A stretch of 64,000 bases of DNA from Rahnella aquatilis CIP 78.65 = ATCC 33071. Lineage in GTDB: Bacteria > Pseudomonadota > Gammaproteobacteria > Enterobacterales > Enterobacteriaceae. The translations under genes were made by a program, and so were the position numbers. Below the pieces are notes generated by a model. The model was given only the letters and a program-made list of their open reading frames with translations. It did not search any database and had not been told where the DNA came from. The stretch lies in NCBI RefSeq assembly GCF_000241955.1, contig NC_016818.1:2728001-2792000 (forward strand). The letters are read 5' to 3'. Positions 1 through 9,252 of this stretch are shown in pieces (within the stretch, counting starts at the first letter, position 1; each line of letters opens with the position of its first letter).

Positions 1-72
1 AACAGTGATAACTTCAAATAAACCTGGTGTAAAAGTAAGCGTGACAAAAACGCCAACAGGATAGACAGCCAT
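1..72 (-). CDS. N-terminal fragment of an unknown protein, cut by the window edge
   Basis: An ATG at 72 reading leftwards stays open for 24 codons to the edge. It is preceded by a good ribosome binding site (AAAGGA, about 7 bases upstream). The visible N-terminus is hydrophobic (begins MAVYPVGVFVTLTF), which could be a membrane segment or signal. Too little is present to name a family. It is transcribed away from the acetyltransferase gene to its right. Confidence 0.45.
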   Translation of the reverse strand, partial: MAVYPVGVFVTLTFTPGLFEVITV

Positions 73-403
73 AATTTTATCCTTTCAATCAATCTCTTAT
101 AATATACTTCCTTTCCCCCGGTGCGATCATACGCAAAGTATTAATCACTTTATGTTATTTCAGTTTATACATTAATCACTCCGGATGAATGTTACATAAA
201 AGAAATACAGACCATGTATAAAATGAAGCGGAGTCGCGTAAAATCAGATAACTCTGACAGACGTCTCAGGAATATAATTAAATTTTACACTCTTCTTACA
301 CTACTACGCCTTTCCGGCCACACTTCTGCCTGCCAGTCCCTTGTTTTCGCGGTAATTTACGTTAAAAATATAAATCCATTTTGTTATATTGAGAGCGCGC
401 GCT
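73..403. other. AT-rich divergent intergenic region
   Basis: Spacer between the left-edge partial gene and the acetyltransferase, reading outward in both directions, so it should hold promoters for both. It is AT-rich. I could not fix a promoter with confidence. A short open frame from 214 runs into the acetyltransferase gene and has no convincing ribosome binding site, so I do not call it. Confidence 0.4.
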
Positions 404-868
404 GTGAGTGCCCAGATTTTTGAAACCGATGCGGCTCATCCGCATCTGACACGACTGATTGCTGAGCTGGATGCTTATCAATACCCGCTCTATCCGCCGG
501 AATCATTTCAGGGAATTAACATCACTGAACTTGATGAAGGTGAGATCACGTGTTTTATGGCGAGAGTCGATGATGACTGGGCCGGTTGCGCCTGTCTGTT
601 TATCACAAAACATGGCCTCGCGGAAATGAAACGGGTTTATGTGAATCCACTGTTTCGCGGTCAGGGCATTGCCTCATCACTGATTGCCGCAATGGAAAAG
701 AAACTGAAAGCGTTGGGGCATAAAGAACTTTTTCTGGAAACGGGTGTGTTTCAGGAAAAAGCGATCACGCTGTATGAAAAACTGGGTTATTGCCGGACAG
801 AGGCGTTTGGCGACTATGCCCTGGCCCCGGATCCGCTGAGTGTTTATATGATGAAAGCGATGAGGTAA
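404..868 (+). CDS. GNAT family N-acetyltransferase
   Basis: A protein of about 154 residues with the GNAT fold, transferring an acetyl group from acetyl-CoA to an unknown amine. The signature is motif A around RVYVNPLFRGQGIASSLI (R/Q-x-x-G-x-G/A pyrophosphate loop) followed by the LYEKLGY motif B region. The frame can open from a TTG at 389, but a GTG at 404 has GAGAG about 8 bases upstream and gives a normal GNAT N-terminus, so I prefer GTG. It stands alone, with convergent genes on its right. Substrate cannot be read from sequence. Confidence 0.85.
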   Translation: MSAQIFETDAAHPHLTRLIAELDAYQYPLYPPESFQGINITELDEGEITCFMARVDDDWAGCACLFITKHGLAEMKRVYVNPLFRGQGIASSLIAAMEKKLKALGHKELFLETGVFQEKAITLYEKLGYCRTEAFGDYALAPDPLSVYMMKAMR

Positions 869-947
869 TACGCGGAAAAGGCAGAAGTGGCAATAAACAC
901 CTCCATAACGTTGTCTTCTGACAGGGTTATGGAGATGCAAAAAGCGG

Positions 948-1187
948 TTACATCAGAACGTTGCTTTTTGTTGCAGTCTGGTCGTTCGGTGGAATGACCC
1001 ATTTTTTAAGTGTGATGATAAAGAAATTTTTACCCTTGGTGATTTTCGCACCGCGGTCACCACATTCCAGCGCAAGTTTAAAAAACTCATCACTGTTAAT
1101 ATTAAAAGCCAGTTCGACTTTTTTCACCATACCGGAATTAAGCAGATCTTCAGCTTCGTGCAAGGATTTGGCCTGAATAACTGACAT
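948..1187 (-). CDS. small conserved-looking hypothetical protein (79 residues)
   Basis: I do not recognise a family. The protein is 79 residues, soluble, mixed charge, beginning MSVIQAKSLHEAEDLLNSGM, with a lysine-rich middle and no membrane segment. It has a strong ribosome binding site (GAGG about 6 bases before the ATG) and ordinary codon use, which supports it being real. It is convergent with the acetyltransferase gene and has its own upstream spacer of about 140 bases before the bestrophin-like gene, so it is probably monocistronic. Confidence 0.65.
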   Translation of the reverse strand: MSVIQAKSLHEAEDLLNSGMVKKVELAFNINSDEFFKLALECGDRGAKITKGKNFFIITLKKWVIPPNDQTATKSNVLM

Positions 1188-1331
1188 AACTACCTCGTGA
1201 GATCGGAAAGGATTGTGTTAGCTTCCGCATCTTATTTCACTTTTGTTTCGATATTATGACAGTCTTATGAATATTAAGAATTTTGCCATGACAGTGCCCG
1301 GAAGTTAACCAATTTGCGTTGCCAGTCACCT

Positions 1332-2237
1332 CTATGTCAGACGGAAGCGTGGATCCGGCATCGGGGTGTCCGGTAACTGCGTCTGGTTGTTCATTTCAAG
1401 CAGGTTAATCTCAATGTTGACACACAGGGCATCCAGCGGCAGATGGTTATTGGCAAGACCAAAAGGCATTTCCAGTTCTTCCGCGAGCGTATCCAGTGAC
1501 AAAAAACTATAAGAAATAAAACCTGACACCAGCAATGTCATGTAGTGCAAATCCACCACCAGCGCAAACGGCAACAGGCTACAGAACAGGTACACTGTCC
1601 GGTGCAGCAACAGACCGTAAGCAAACGGAATCGGCAGGCTGACGATACGTTCACACCCTCCGACCACTTGTGAAAGCTGCAACAGCGTGGAATCCATATG
1701 GGTATAGACAATATCTGACAGCTCACCGCTGCGGCGTCGTTCAGCCAGCCAGAGTGACAACTGCAACTGAATCATATTGGTCGGCGCACGACGCGACAGA
1801 ATATCTTCCGCCTCTTCACCCATCAGACGCCCGAGATCCGGGCGCGGATCGCTATGACGCAACTGATGTTTGAGGCTGTAACAGAACGCCAGCAACAACG
1901 TGGTCACGCGCTGCGCCTCTCCCGGACACACAGCCATCACCTGACTTTGCAATGTCCGGCAGGCAATCAGCAAACCACCCCATAACTGGCGCGCCTCAAT
2001 GTAGCGCGAATACGCAACACTGTTACGAAAGCCGAGGAAGATGGCGATAGAGACACCGAGCAGGCTAAAAGGTGCAAGCGTCAGTTTCACGCCAAGGGTC
2101 TCATACCAGGGAAGGATGAGAATGGCGGCAAGTGACATCAGTAAATTGAGACTCAGACGGAACAGAATACTGGGCAGGACAGAGCCGTGCCAGGCGAACA
2201 AACGCAAGAACCAGTGACGGGGAGGACGGATTATCAT
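1332..2237 (-). CDS. bestrophin-like (YneE/RFP family) membrane protein
   Basis: About 301 residues, resembling bacterial bestrophin homologues such as YneE, ion channels of the inner membrane. Visible features are the N-terminal RPPRHWFLRLFAWHGSVLP segment, two hydrophobic helices right after it (LNLLMSLAAILILPWY and a second ending IAIFLGFRNSVAYSRY), two more near residue 215-260, and the C-terminal ANNHLPLDALCVNIEINLLE signature. The frame extends 26 codons upstream, but the family N-terminus matches the ATG at 2237. Monocistronic. Ion selectivity is not inferable. Confidence 0.85.
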   Translation of the reverse strand: MIIRPPRHWFLRLFAWHGSVLPSILFRLSLNLLMSLAAILILPWYETLGVKLTLAPFSLLGVSIAIFLGFRNSVAYSRYIEARQLWGGLLIACRTLQSQVMAVCPGEAQRVTTLLLAFCYSLKHQLRHSDPRPDLGRLMGEEAEDILSRRAPTNMIQLQLSLWLAERRRSGELSDIVYTHMDSTLLQLSQVVGGCERIVSLPIPFAYGLLLHRTVYLFCSLLPFALVVDLHYMTLLVSGFISYSFLSLDTLAEELEMPFGLANNHLPLDALCVNIEINLLEMNNQTQLPDTPMPDPRFRLT

Positions 2238-2562
2238 TTTGTGCAGGTGCTTTATGCAGGTGAAGCGATTTTTTTTTGCGATTCTGGCAAATAATCCTGC
2301 ACATGCAAAGGACAATTTTGTGACACCGGTAACATTTATTTTGAAACTTACGGCTTTGCGTTACAACTCCCCTGCTTTCTCATTCGTAACGCTGATTTAT
2401 TGACTTCGCAGCCTCAAGTTTATAGCCGTTATGGTCGATAATAGTAACGTGAGGAAAGTAATTAAAATGGCCAGAATTTCCTGACAACCGGTTTCCTGTA
2501 ACAATCTGATCGGATGCTCCTCAAAGATGACACTACCCCTACTGACGTGAAGGACTGGAGCT

Positions 2563-2655
2563 ATGAACATAATGTTAAGTATTGCGATGGTCACGGGTCT
2601 TGCGGCATGGATCTTTATCAGCTCATCAATAAATGATATCCGGAACGATTATTGA
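2563..2655 (+). CDS. putative 30-residue single-pass membrane protein
   Basis: ATG at 2563 opens 30 codons to TGA at 2653. The ribosome binding site GGAG lies immediately upstream (2557-2560). The product begins MNIMLSIAMVTGLAAWIFIS, a single hydrophobic helix, followed by a short polar tail ending NDY. The size, helix and tail are typical of enterobacterial small membrane proteins. It shares its NDY/KDY-type end with the next small ORF. Not recognised; existence rests on the ribosome site and amino acid pattern. The short spacing of the ribosome site is a weak point. Confidence 0.4.
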   Translation: MNIMLSIAMVTGLAAWIFISSSINDIRNDY

Positions 2656-2860
2656 GTCATTCACGGAACCCCCGGGCGGCATTCGTCTGGTCGTTTTCAA
2701 TTATGTGCAGGGTTAATTTCTCTGCCTTTTTCCTCTCTTAATTAAACTTTGTATAACGTAACGTTTTGAAGCAATAATTACCCTTACTTCACGCCGAAAC
2801 TGATTGTAATTTTATGTCAATCTGAGAGATCATAGTGGAAAGTTTCAGCATGGTGTATTG

Positions 2861-2962
2861 ATGAAAATAATTTTTATTGTACTCATTGTTCTGGCGATCA
2901 TCGGTTTACTGATCTGGCTGGTACTTCGGTCAGCCGCGAAGGATGCGGATAAAGATTATTAA
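2861..2962 (+). CDS. putative 33-residue single-pass membrane protein
   Basis: ATG at 2861 opens 33 codons to TAA at 2960. The product begins MKIIFIVLIVLAIIGLLIWL, a clean transmembrane helix with an N-terminal lysine, followed by a charged tail (R, K, D rich) ending KDY. No strong ribosome binding site is visible (only TGGTG). An upstream ATG (2850) starts a three-codon frame that stops just before. The helix-plus-charged-tail design resembles the neighbour at 2563. Function unknown. Confidence 0.4.
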   Translation: MKIIFIVLIVLAIIGLLIWLVLRSAAKDADKDY

Positions 2963-3345
2963 TTTTTTATCTTTCCCTCCCCGCATAAGGATCCCTGTCT
3001 TCATAAGGATTACTGTGAAATAAATGCCCGAACATCAAAGTAAATACAAATTAAAATCAATGATGCCCGAATGTAAAAATTTTCATGAAGTAACCTGCAT
3101 GATGATTAACAAGCTAATTAAAAACCATCGCAGTCAATAACAACACTAAGAATATACTTAGTAGGGTAAACACTGATGCGTCTCTGATATTACTTATTAA
3201 ATGAAATGCGCAGGAGAAATAATTAGCGGTTATTAATACAAATTAATCAGTGAGTAAATAATATTTCATTGCGTCCAATGGAAGCGGGTAACAGGGCAAA
3301 CTTTTTGCTCACCCCTGCATTGACTTTATCCGCCAGTTAACCCAC

Positions 3346-3660
3346 CTACACCGACATGTTCATCACATCCTGATACGCCGTCACCAGTTTATTTCTGACC
3401 TGGATCCCAAGCTGTAATGAAATCGAGGATTTTTGCAGATCAACCATCACGTCGTTCAGGCTGACGCCCGGAACGCCCATCTCCAGCTTTTCAGATTCCA
3501 GTTTTGCGTTGTTCTGGGTCTCGCTGATCTTACCTAATGCTGCTTTTAATTCGCTGGCAAAACCGGCTTCTGACGCGGTATCGGTCTTTGGCGCGGCACC
3601 GGCCTGGATTGCCGTGGCCTGCATCTGCTGTAAAACGCTCTCAATGCCTTGAATTGACAT
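3346..3660 (-). CDS. fliE: flagellar hook-basal body protein FliE
   Basis: FliE (104 residues, the usual length) joins the MS ring to the proximal rod and is exported through the flagellar apparatus. The start at 3660 (MSIQGIESVLQQMQ) matches the family; an upstream extension of 19 codons is unlikely. The C-terminal D0-like helical region (SISLQLGIQVRNKLVTAYQD) is clear. It is alone on the minus strand, divergent from fliFGHIJK, as in E. coli. A minus-strand CCCGATAA at 3771-3778 resembles a sigma-28 -10 box, but its -35 is poor. Confidence 0.95.
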   Translation of the reverse strand: MSIQGIESVLQQMQATAIQAGAAPKTDTASEAGFASELKAALGKISETQNNAKLESEKLEMGVPGVSLNDVMVDLQKSSISLQLGIQVRNKLVTAYQDVMNMSV

Positions 3661-3942
3661 GCTTTCTCCGTTTATCGGGGTGTCGATGAACAAATGGCTT
3701 CTTTCATGGAATGACACCCTATCACATCAGTTTTTTCCTAAACGCGCTAATTGAACCTAAAAACCATGGCTTATCGGGCCATTAACTTTGCACTAAGCGG
3801 CAAATAATGGCTCACCTAGAAAATAGGCCTGCCTGTACGGAGGGCTGAAAAATGTCACGCTTCAACGATTGCGCACTTGGGAGTCTGTTTTGTTAAGAGA
3901 CAACATGAACACCACCATTCAACAGCTAAATAGGGATCTTGT

Positions 3943-5652
3943 ATGAGTTCCGCAATAGCCGGCGCAGAAACCCCTCCAAGCGGTTTTACTGCGTTGCTTA
4001 ATCGCCTGCGCGCCAACCCAAAAGTTCCTATCGCCATCGCGGCTGCGGCTGCCGTGGCTATTGTTGTTGTCATGATGCTGTGGGCCAAGCAGCCTACTTA
4101 TAAGGTGCTCTTCAGTAATCTCGGTGACCAGGATGGCGGTGCCATCGTCACTCAGCTGACCCAAATGAACATCCCTTATCAGTTTTCTGATAACGGCGGT
4201 GCGTTGCTGATCCCTGCCGACAAAGTGTATGAAACGCGTCTGAAACTGGCTGCTGCCGGTTTACCTAAAGGTGGCGCGGTCGGTTTCGAATTAATGGATC
4301 AGGAAAAATTCGGCATCAGCCAGTTCAGCGAGCAGATTAACTATCAGCGCGCGCTTGAAGGTGAACTCTCACGCACAATCGAAACGCTGGGCCCGGTCAG
4401 CAGCGCCCGTGTCCATTTAGCCATTCCCAAGCCTTCCTTATTTGTCCGCGAACAAAAAAATCCTTCAGCTTCTGTGACCCTGAATTTACAACCGGGTCGT
4501 GCGCTGGATGACGGCCAGATCAACGCCATCGTTTATATGGTGTCGAGCAGCGTTTCCGGCTTACCGCCTGCGAACGTTACCGTGGTGGATCAGAGCGGTC
4601 ATCTGCTGACGCAGTCTGATAATAACGGTCGTGACCTGAATGCTTCCCAGCTGAAATATGCCAATGAAGTAGAAGGCCGCCTGCAGCGTCGTATCGAATC
4701 CATTCTGCAACCGGTGGTCGGTAACGGTAACGTGCATGCGCAAATCACCGCGCAGATTGATTACGCCAGCCGTGAACAGACAGATGAAAACTATCAGCCA
4801 AATGGGTCGGCAGATAAAGCCGCAGTACGTTCCCGTCAGCTGAGCACCAGTGATCAGATTGGCGCGTCATCGGTCGGCGGCGTGCCTGGCGCCCTGAGCA
4901 ACCAGCCTGCTCCGGCAGCCACTGCTCCGGTCACTACCCCGCCGCCGGCGAACACTGCCAATGGCACACAAAATCAGACCGGCAACACGGCGCAGAATGC
5001 AGCGACAAGTGCGAATTCCAACGTGCCGTCTAACCGTCGTCGTGATGAAACCACCAACTATGAAGTTGACCGCACTATCACGCATACCCAGCACAGTGCC
5101 GGTGCCGTTCAGCGTCTGTCTGCAGCGGTTGTCGTTAACTATCAGGTCGGGCCGGATGGCAAAGCGAAACCGCTGACCGACGACCAGTTGAAGAAAATTG
5201 ATGATCTGGTGCGCGAAGCGATGGGCTTCTCTCAGGAACGTGGCGATACGCTGAACGTGGTGAATACACCGTTCAACGAAGCGGCTGACGATGCCGGTGA
5301 GCTGCCGTTCTGGAAACAACAGGCGTTCTTCGATCAGTTACTCAATGCAGGTCGCTGGTTACTGGTGCTGATTGTGGCCTGGCTGCTGTGGCGCAAGATG
5401 GTTCGTCCGATGCTGCGCAAACAGCAGGCAGAGAAAGAAGCCGCCGCAGCCGCAGCGCTTGCAGCCTCGATGCCGCAGCCTGAAGGCAGTAAACCGGTCA
5501 AACTCAGCAATGACGAGCTGGAGAAACGTAAACGTTCACAACAGCGTGTCAGTGTTGAAGTTCAGACCCAACGTGTTCAGGAGCTGGCAGATAAGGATCC
5601 ACGTATCGTCGCCCTGGTTATCCGCCAATGGATGAGTACCGAACAACCATGA
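3943..5652 (+). CDS. fliF: flagellar MS-ring protein FliF
   Basis: FliF (569 residues) builds the MS ring in the inner membrane, the base of the flagellar motor. Two transmembrane helices flank the large periplasmic part: one near residues 28-48 and one near 470-488 ([15 protein letters not shown]). The periplasmic part carries the ring-building motifs and, around 305-370, a low-complexity Ala/Pro/Asn/Thr linker. The cytoplasmic C-terminus (ending RQWMSTEQP) is the FliG-binding tail. Its stop overlaps the fliG start (ATGA), so translation is probably coupled. Confidence 0.97.
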   Translation: MSSAIAGAETPPSGFTALLNRLRANPKVPIAIAAAAAVAIVVVMMLWAKQPTYKVLFSNLGDQDGGAIVTQLTQMNIPYQFSDNGGALLIPADKVYETRLKLAAAGLPKGGAVGFELMDQEKFGISQFSEQINYQRALEGELSRTIETLGPVSSARVHLAIPKPSLFVREQKNPSASVTLNLQPGRALDDGQINAIVYMVSSSVSGLPPANVTVVDQSGHLLTQSDNNGRDLNASQLKYANEVEGRLQRRIESILQPVVGNGNVHAQITAQIDYASREQTDENYQPNGSADKAAVRSRQLSTSDQIGASSVGGVPGALSNQPAPAATAPVTTPPPANTANGTQNQTGNTAQNAATSANSNVPSNRRRDETTNYEVDRTITHTQHSAGAVQRLSAAVVVNYQVGPDGKAKPLTDDQLKKIDDLVREAMGFSQERGDTLNVVNTPFNEAADDAGELPFWKQQAFFDQLLNAGRWLLVLIVAWLLWRKMVRPMLRKQQAEKEAAAAAALAASMPQPEGSKPVKLSNDELEKRKRSQQRVSVEVQTQRVQELADKDPRIVALVIRQWMSTEQP

Positions 5653-6641
5653 CTATGACCGGAACCGAAAAAAGCGCCATTTTGATGATAACCCTGGGTG
5701 AAGACCGTGCGGTAGAGGTGTTCAAACACCTCTCCCCTCGCGAAGTGCAGCAAATCAGTGGCGCGATGGCGAATATCCATCAGATTTCTAACAAGCAACT
5801 GGCGGAAGTGCTGAACGAGTTCGAGGATGAATCCGAGCAGTACGCCGCGCTGAGCGTCAACACCAGCGAGTACCTGCGTGCCGTACTGACCAAAGCGCTG
5901 GGCGAGGAGCGTGCGTCAAGCCTGCTGGAAGACATTCTGGAATCGCGCGAAACCACCAGCGGCATGGAAACATTGAACTTCATGGAACCGCAGATGGCGG
6001 CCGATCTTATCCGCGACGAACATCCGCAGATTATTGCGACCATCCTCGTACACCTCAAACGCGGTCAGGCAGCCGATATTCTGGCGTTGTTCGACGAGCG
6101 TCTGCGCAACGATGTGATGCTGCGTATCGCCACCTTCGGCGGTGTCCAGCCAGCAGCGCTGGCGGAACTGACCGAAGTGCTGAACAACCTGCTCGACGGC
6201 CAGAACCTCAAGCGCGCGAAGATGGGTGGTGTTCGTACGGCGGCGGAAATCATCAACCTGATGAAAACTCAGCAGGAAGAAGCGGTTATCGAAGCGGTAC
6301 GTGGTTACGACGGCGAACTGGCGCAGAAAATTATCGACGAGATGTTCCTGTTCGAAAACCTGGTGGACGTGGACGACCGCAGTATCCAGCGCCTGTTGCA
6401 GGAAATCGAAGGCGAATCGTTACTGGTGGCATTGAAAGGGGCGGAACAACCGCTGCGCGACAAGTTCCTGCGCAACATGTCACAACGTGCAGCCGATATC
6501 CTGCGCGACGATCTGGCAAACCGCGGACCGATGCGTATGTCTCTGGTTGAGAACGAACAAAAAGCCATTCTGCAGACGGTTCGCCGCCTGGCAGAGTCCG
6601 GCGAGATGATGGTTGGCGGCGGCGAGGATTCTTATGTCTGA
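5649..6641 (+). CDS. fliG: flagellar motor switch protein FliG
   Basis: FliG (330 residues, as in the family) forms the upper C ring, contacts stator MotA and generates torque. The start [13 protein letters not shown] at 5649 overlaps the fliF stop and fits the E. coli N-terminus; the frame extends seven codons further but would lengthen the protein abnormally. The C-terminal torque helix is visible ([20 protein letters not shown]). The middle domain has the [10 protein letters not shown] motif that contacts FliM. Confidence 0.97.
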   Translation: MTMTGTEKSAILMITLGEDRAVEVFKHLSPREVQQISGAMANIHQISNKQLAEVLNEFEDESEQYAALSVNTSEYLRAVLTKALGEERASSLLEDILESRETTSGMETLNFMEPQMAADLIRDEHPQIIATILVHLKRGQAADILALFDERLRNDVMLRIATFGGVQPAALAELTEVLNNLLDGQNLKRAKMGGVRTAAEIINLMKTQQEEAVIEAVRGYDGELAQKIIDEMFLFENLVDVDDRSIQRLLQEIEGESLLVALKGAEQPLRDKFLRNMSQRAADILRDDLANRGPMRMSLVENEQKAILQTVRRLAESGEMMVGGGEDSYV

Positions 6642-7419
6642 TTCCCCTCATACTGACTCCCCTGAGTCTGACAAAACGACACCGGAAAAGAAAACGGCAG
6701 AAGAACGTCATGCAGAGCGCATCAACGCCCTGCCATGGCAGCGCTGGAGACCCGGCGACCTGAGAATGCCGGTCTTTAGCACGCCCGATGAACCTTTGCT
6801 GGCCGAAGGCGAAGAAGAGCAAGACGACGGTCTGCCAAAAGTTCAGGTAGACCAGAACGAATTGCAGAATCTTCAGCGTCGCGCCGAACAACAGGGGTTC
6901 CAGCAGGGCCTCGAAGCGGGACAAAAACAAGGTTACGCCGCCGGTTTCCAGCAAGGTCTGGAAGCCGGGCAGCAGCAGAGTTTACAGGAAGGTCAGCAAC
7001 AGCAGGCCGTTCTGACTGAACACTGGCAGCATTTAGTTTCTGACTTCCAGCAAACACTGGATGCGCTGGACAGCGTCATTGCCTCCCGTCTGATGCAGAT
7101 GGCGCTGACCGCGGCCAAACAGATTATTGGTCAGGCACCGATTTGTGACGGTTCCGCCCTGCTTAATCAGATCCAACAGCTGATCCAGCAGGAGCCGATG
7201 TTCAAGGGCAAACCGCAACTGCGCGTTAATCCGGCAGACTTCGAGCGTGTGGAACTGCAACTGGGTGCCAGTCTGAGCATGAACGGCTGGCGACTGCTGG
7301 CCGACAGCCAGATCCACAGCGGTGGCTGTAAAGTCAGTGCTGAAGATGGCGATATGGACGCTTCGCTGGCGACCCGCTGGCATGAACTGTGCCGTCTCGC
7401 TGCGCCGGGAGATCTCTGA
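6634..7419 (+). CDS. fliH: flagellar export apparatus stator-like protein FliH
   Basis: FliH (261 residues) binds and regulates the export ATPase FliI and links it to the export gate and C ring. It begins [12 protein letters not shown] inside the end of fliG (8-base overlap). Residues about 70-125 are very Gln/Gly/Glu rich with repeated [12 protein letters not shown] words, the GxxxG-type helix region typical of FliH. The N-terminal [10 protein letters not shown] segment is also family-like. The stop overlaps the fliI start (TGATG). Confidence 0.95.
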   Translation: MSDSPHTDSPESDKTTPEKKTAEERHAERINALPWQRWRPGDLRMPVFSTPDEPLLAEGEEEQDDGLPKVQVDQNELQNLQRRAEQQGFQQGLEAGQKQGYAAGFQQGLEAGQQQSLQEGQQQQAVLTEHWQHLVSDFQQTLDALDSVIASRLMQMALTAAKQIIGQAPICDGSALLNQIQQLIQQEPMFKGKPQLRVNPADFERVELQLGASLSMNGWRLLADSQIHSGGCKVSAEDGDMDASLATRWHELCRLAAPGDL

Positions 7420-8783
7420 TGACTGCCCGCCTGAGCCGTTTGCTGAAAACGCTGGATGACGCGGAAAAACGCATGGCCCGCACGCCGTCTGTCCGTCGTT
7501 ATGGCCGTCTGACGCGGGCAACAGGTCTGGTACTGGAAGCCACCGGTTTGCAGTTACCGCTGGGCGCAACCTGCCTGATCGAGCGCCATGACGGGCCGGT
7601 CGTGCAGGAAGTCGAAAGTGAAGTGGTTGGCTTCAACGGTCAGAGCCTGTTCCTGATGCCACTGGAAGAAGTGGAAGGGATTTTACCGGGTGCGCGGGTG
7701 TATGCCCGTATTGCCGCTGACGGCCAGACCGCTGGTAAGCAACTGCCGCTCGGCCCGCAACTGCTTGGCCGTGTGCTGGATGGCAGCGCCAAGCCACTCG
7801 ACAGTTTACCGCCGCCGGACACCGGTTATCGCGCCGCGCTCATCACGCCGCCGTTTAACCCGCTGCAACGTACACCGATCACCGATGTGCTGGATGTCGG
7901 CGTTCGCGCCATTAACGCCCTGCTGACCGTGGGTCGCGGCCAGCGCATGGGGCTTTTCGCCGGTTCAGGTGTCGGTAAATCCGTCCTGCTCGGCATGATG
8001 GCGCGTTACACCAAAGCCGACGTGATCGTGGTCGGGCTGATTGGTGAACGTGGCCGTGAAGTTAAAGATTTTATCGAGAACATTTTGGGCGACGAAGGTC
8101 GTGCCCGTTCCGTGGTTATCGCCGCACCGGCTGACGTCTCTCCCCTGTTGCGTATGCAGGGTGCCGCTTACGCCACACGTATCGCCGAAGATTTCCGTGA
8201 CCGTGGTCAGCACGTATTGCTGATCATGGATTCCCTGACCCGTTATGCCATGGCGCAGCGTGAAATCGCACTGGCGATCGGTGAACCGCCAGCCACCAAA
8301 GGCTATCCGCCTTCCGTATTTGCAAAACTGCCCGCGCTGGTTGAACGCGCGGGTAATGGTATCAGCGGCGGCGGATCGATCACCGCCTTCTATACCGTGC
8401 TGACCGAAGGGGATGACCAGCAGGATCCGATTGCCGACTCCGCCCGCGCCATTCTTGACGGGCACATCGTGTTGTCGCGCCGTCTGGCGGAATCCGGCCA
8501 TTATCCGGCCATAGATATAGAAGCGTCGATCAGCCGTGCCATGACATCGCTTATTGACGACGCCCAGTACGGGCGCGTGCGTAATTTCAAACAATTATTG
8601 TCCAGCTACCAGCGTAACCGTGACCTGGTCAGCGTCGGCGCATACGCCGCAGGCAGCGATCCGATGCTCGATCGCGCCATCAAGCTGTATCCGCAGATGG
8701 AGAACTTTCTGCAGCAGGACATCATGGAACGCAGCACATATGAAGACGCCTGTCTGGAACTCAACATGTTGCTCCCGGGCTAA
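7419..8783 (+). CDS. fliI: flagellum-specific export ATPase FliI
   Basis: FliI (454 residues) is the F1-beta-like ATPase of the flagellar type III export apparatus. Walker A (GSGVGKS, about residues 182-188) and Walker B ([13 protein letters not shown]) are intact, and the [13 protein letters not shown] stretch typical of export ATPases is present. The start at 7419 overlaps the fliH stop. A 22-base gap precedes fliJ. Confidence 0.97.
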   Translation: MTARLSRLLKTLDDAEKRMARTPSVRRYGRLTRATGLVLEATGLQLPLGATCLIERHDGPVVQEVESEVVGFNGQSLFLMPLEEVEGILPGARVYARIAADGQTAGKQLPLGPQLLGRVLDGSAKPLDSLPPPDTGYRAALITPPFNPLQRTPITDVLDVGVRAINALLTVGRGQRMGLFAGSGVGKSVLLGMMARYTKADVIVVGLIGERGREVKDFIENILGDEGRARSVVIAAPADVSPLLRMQGAAYATRIAEDFRDRGQHVLLIMDSLTRYAMAQREIALAIGEPPATKGYPPSVFAKLPALVERAGNGISGGGSITAFYTVLTEGDDQQDPIADSARAILDGHIVLSRRLAESGHYPAIDIEASISRAMTSLIDDAQYGRVRNFKQLLSSYQRNRDLVSVGAYAAGSDPMLDRAIKLYPQMENFLQQDIMERSTYEDACLELNMLLPG

Positions 8784-8805
8784 ACCTAGATAAGCAGAGG
8801 CATAA

Positions 8806-9252
8806 ATGGAAAGCTCATCGCCGTTAATCACACTTTGCTCGCTGGCGCAAAAAGCGCTGGATCAGGCGACCAGTCATTTGGGCCAAATCCGGCAATCGCA
8901 CCATCAGGCTAAAGAGCAGCTCACCATGTTGCTCAATTATCAGCGTGAATACCGGGAAAAACTCAATTCCACCATGACCGGGGGGATTGCTGCGAATACC
9001 TGGCAAAACTATCAGCAGTTTATCGGGACGCTGGAAGTGGCGATTGAGCAGCACCGCCAACAGCTACAACAATGGGATCAGCGGCTGAATATGGCTGTTA
9101 ACCAGTGGCAGGACAAGCAGCAACGGCTCAATGCCTACCAGACGTTACAAACCCGCGCCAGTGAGCAGCAACGTTCTCTGGAAAACAAGATTGATCAAAA
9201 GCAGAACGATGAGTTCGCCCAGCGCAGCGCACACAGGAAGAAACAACCATGA
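8806..9252 (+). CDS. fliJ: flagellar export chaperone-like protein FliJ
   Basis: FliJ (148 residues) is the coiled-coil stalk that fits in the FliI hexamer and couples it to FlhA. The sequence is almost wholly helical with many Gln, Leu and Arg, and recognisable family positions (LAQKALDQA near the start, LNYQREYREKLN in the middle). It ends in a basic tail (HRKKQP). AGAGG lies about 7 bases before the ATG. The stop overlaps the fliK start (ATGA). Confidence 0.93.
   Translation: MESSSPLITLCSLAQKALDQATSHLGQIRQSHHQAKEQLTMLLNYQREYREKLNSTMTGGIAANTWQNYQQFIGTLEVAIEQHRQQLQQWDQRLNMAVNQWQDKQQRLNAYQTLQTRASEQQRSLENKIDQKQNDEFAQRSAHRKKQP

Larger units (their letters stand above)
2238..3345. other. AT-rich 1.1 kb spacer before the flagellar cluster
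   Basis: Clearly richer in A and T than the flanking coding DNA. It contains two very short plus-strand ORFs with membrane-protein character (2563 and 2861, annotated separately). From 2963 to 3345 I see no convincing gene; the near-duplicate words around 3024 and 3062 (both containing ATGCCCGAA) are the only structure I noticed. It may carry regulatory sequence or recently acquired DNA. Confidence 0.5.

Noticed and set aside
214..423. 69-codon plus-strand ORF upstream of the first GNAT gene
   Set aside because: No convincing ribosome site, no family resemblance, and it overlaps the GNAT start in another frame.
2397..2594. 65-codon minus-strand ORF in the AT-rich gap
   Set aside because: No ribosome site before its ATG; it overlaps antisense the small ORF at 2563, which has a better one.
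3024..3140. 38-codon plus-strand ORF with duplicated ATGCCCGAA words
   Set aside because: The only AAGGA is about 15 bases upstream, too far; lysine-rich composition simply reflects AT-rich DNA.
3771..3801. Possible sigma-28 promoter for fliE (CCCGATAA on the minus strand)
   Set aside because: The -35 position shows CTTA instead of TAAA; kept only as a remark under fliE.
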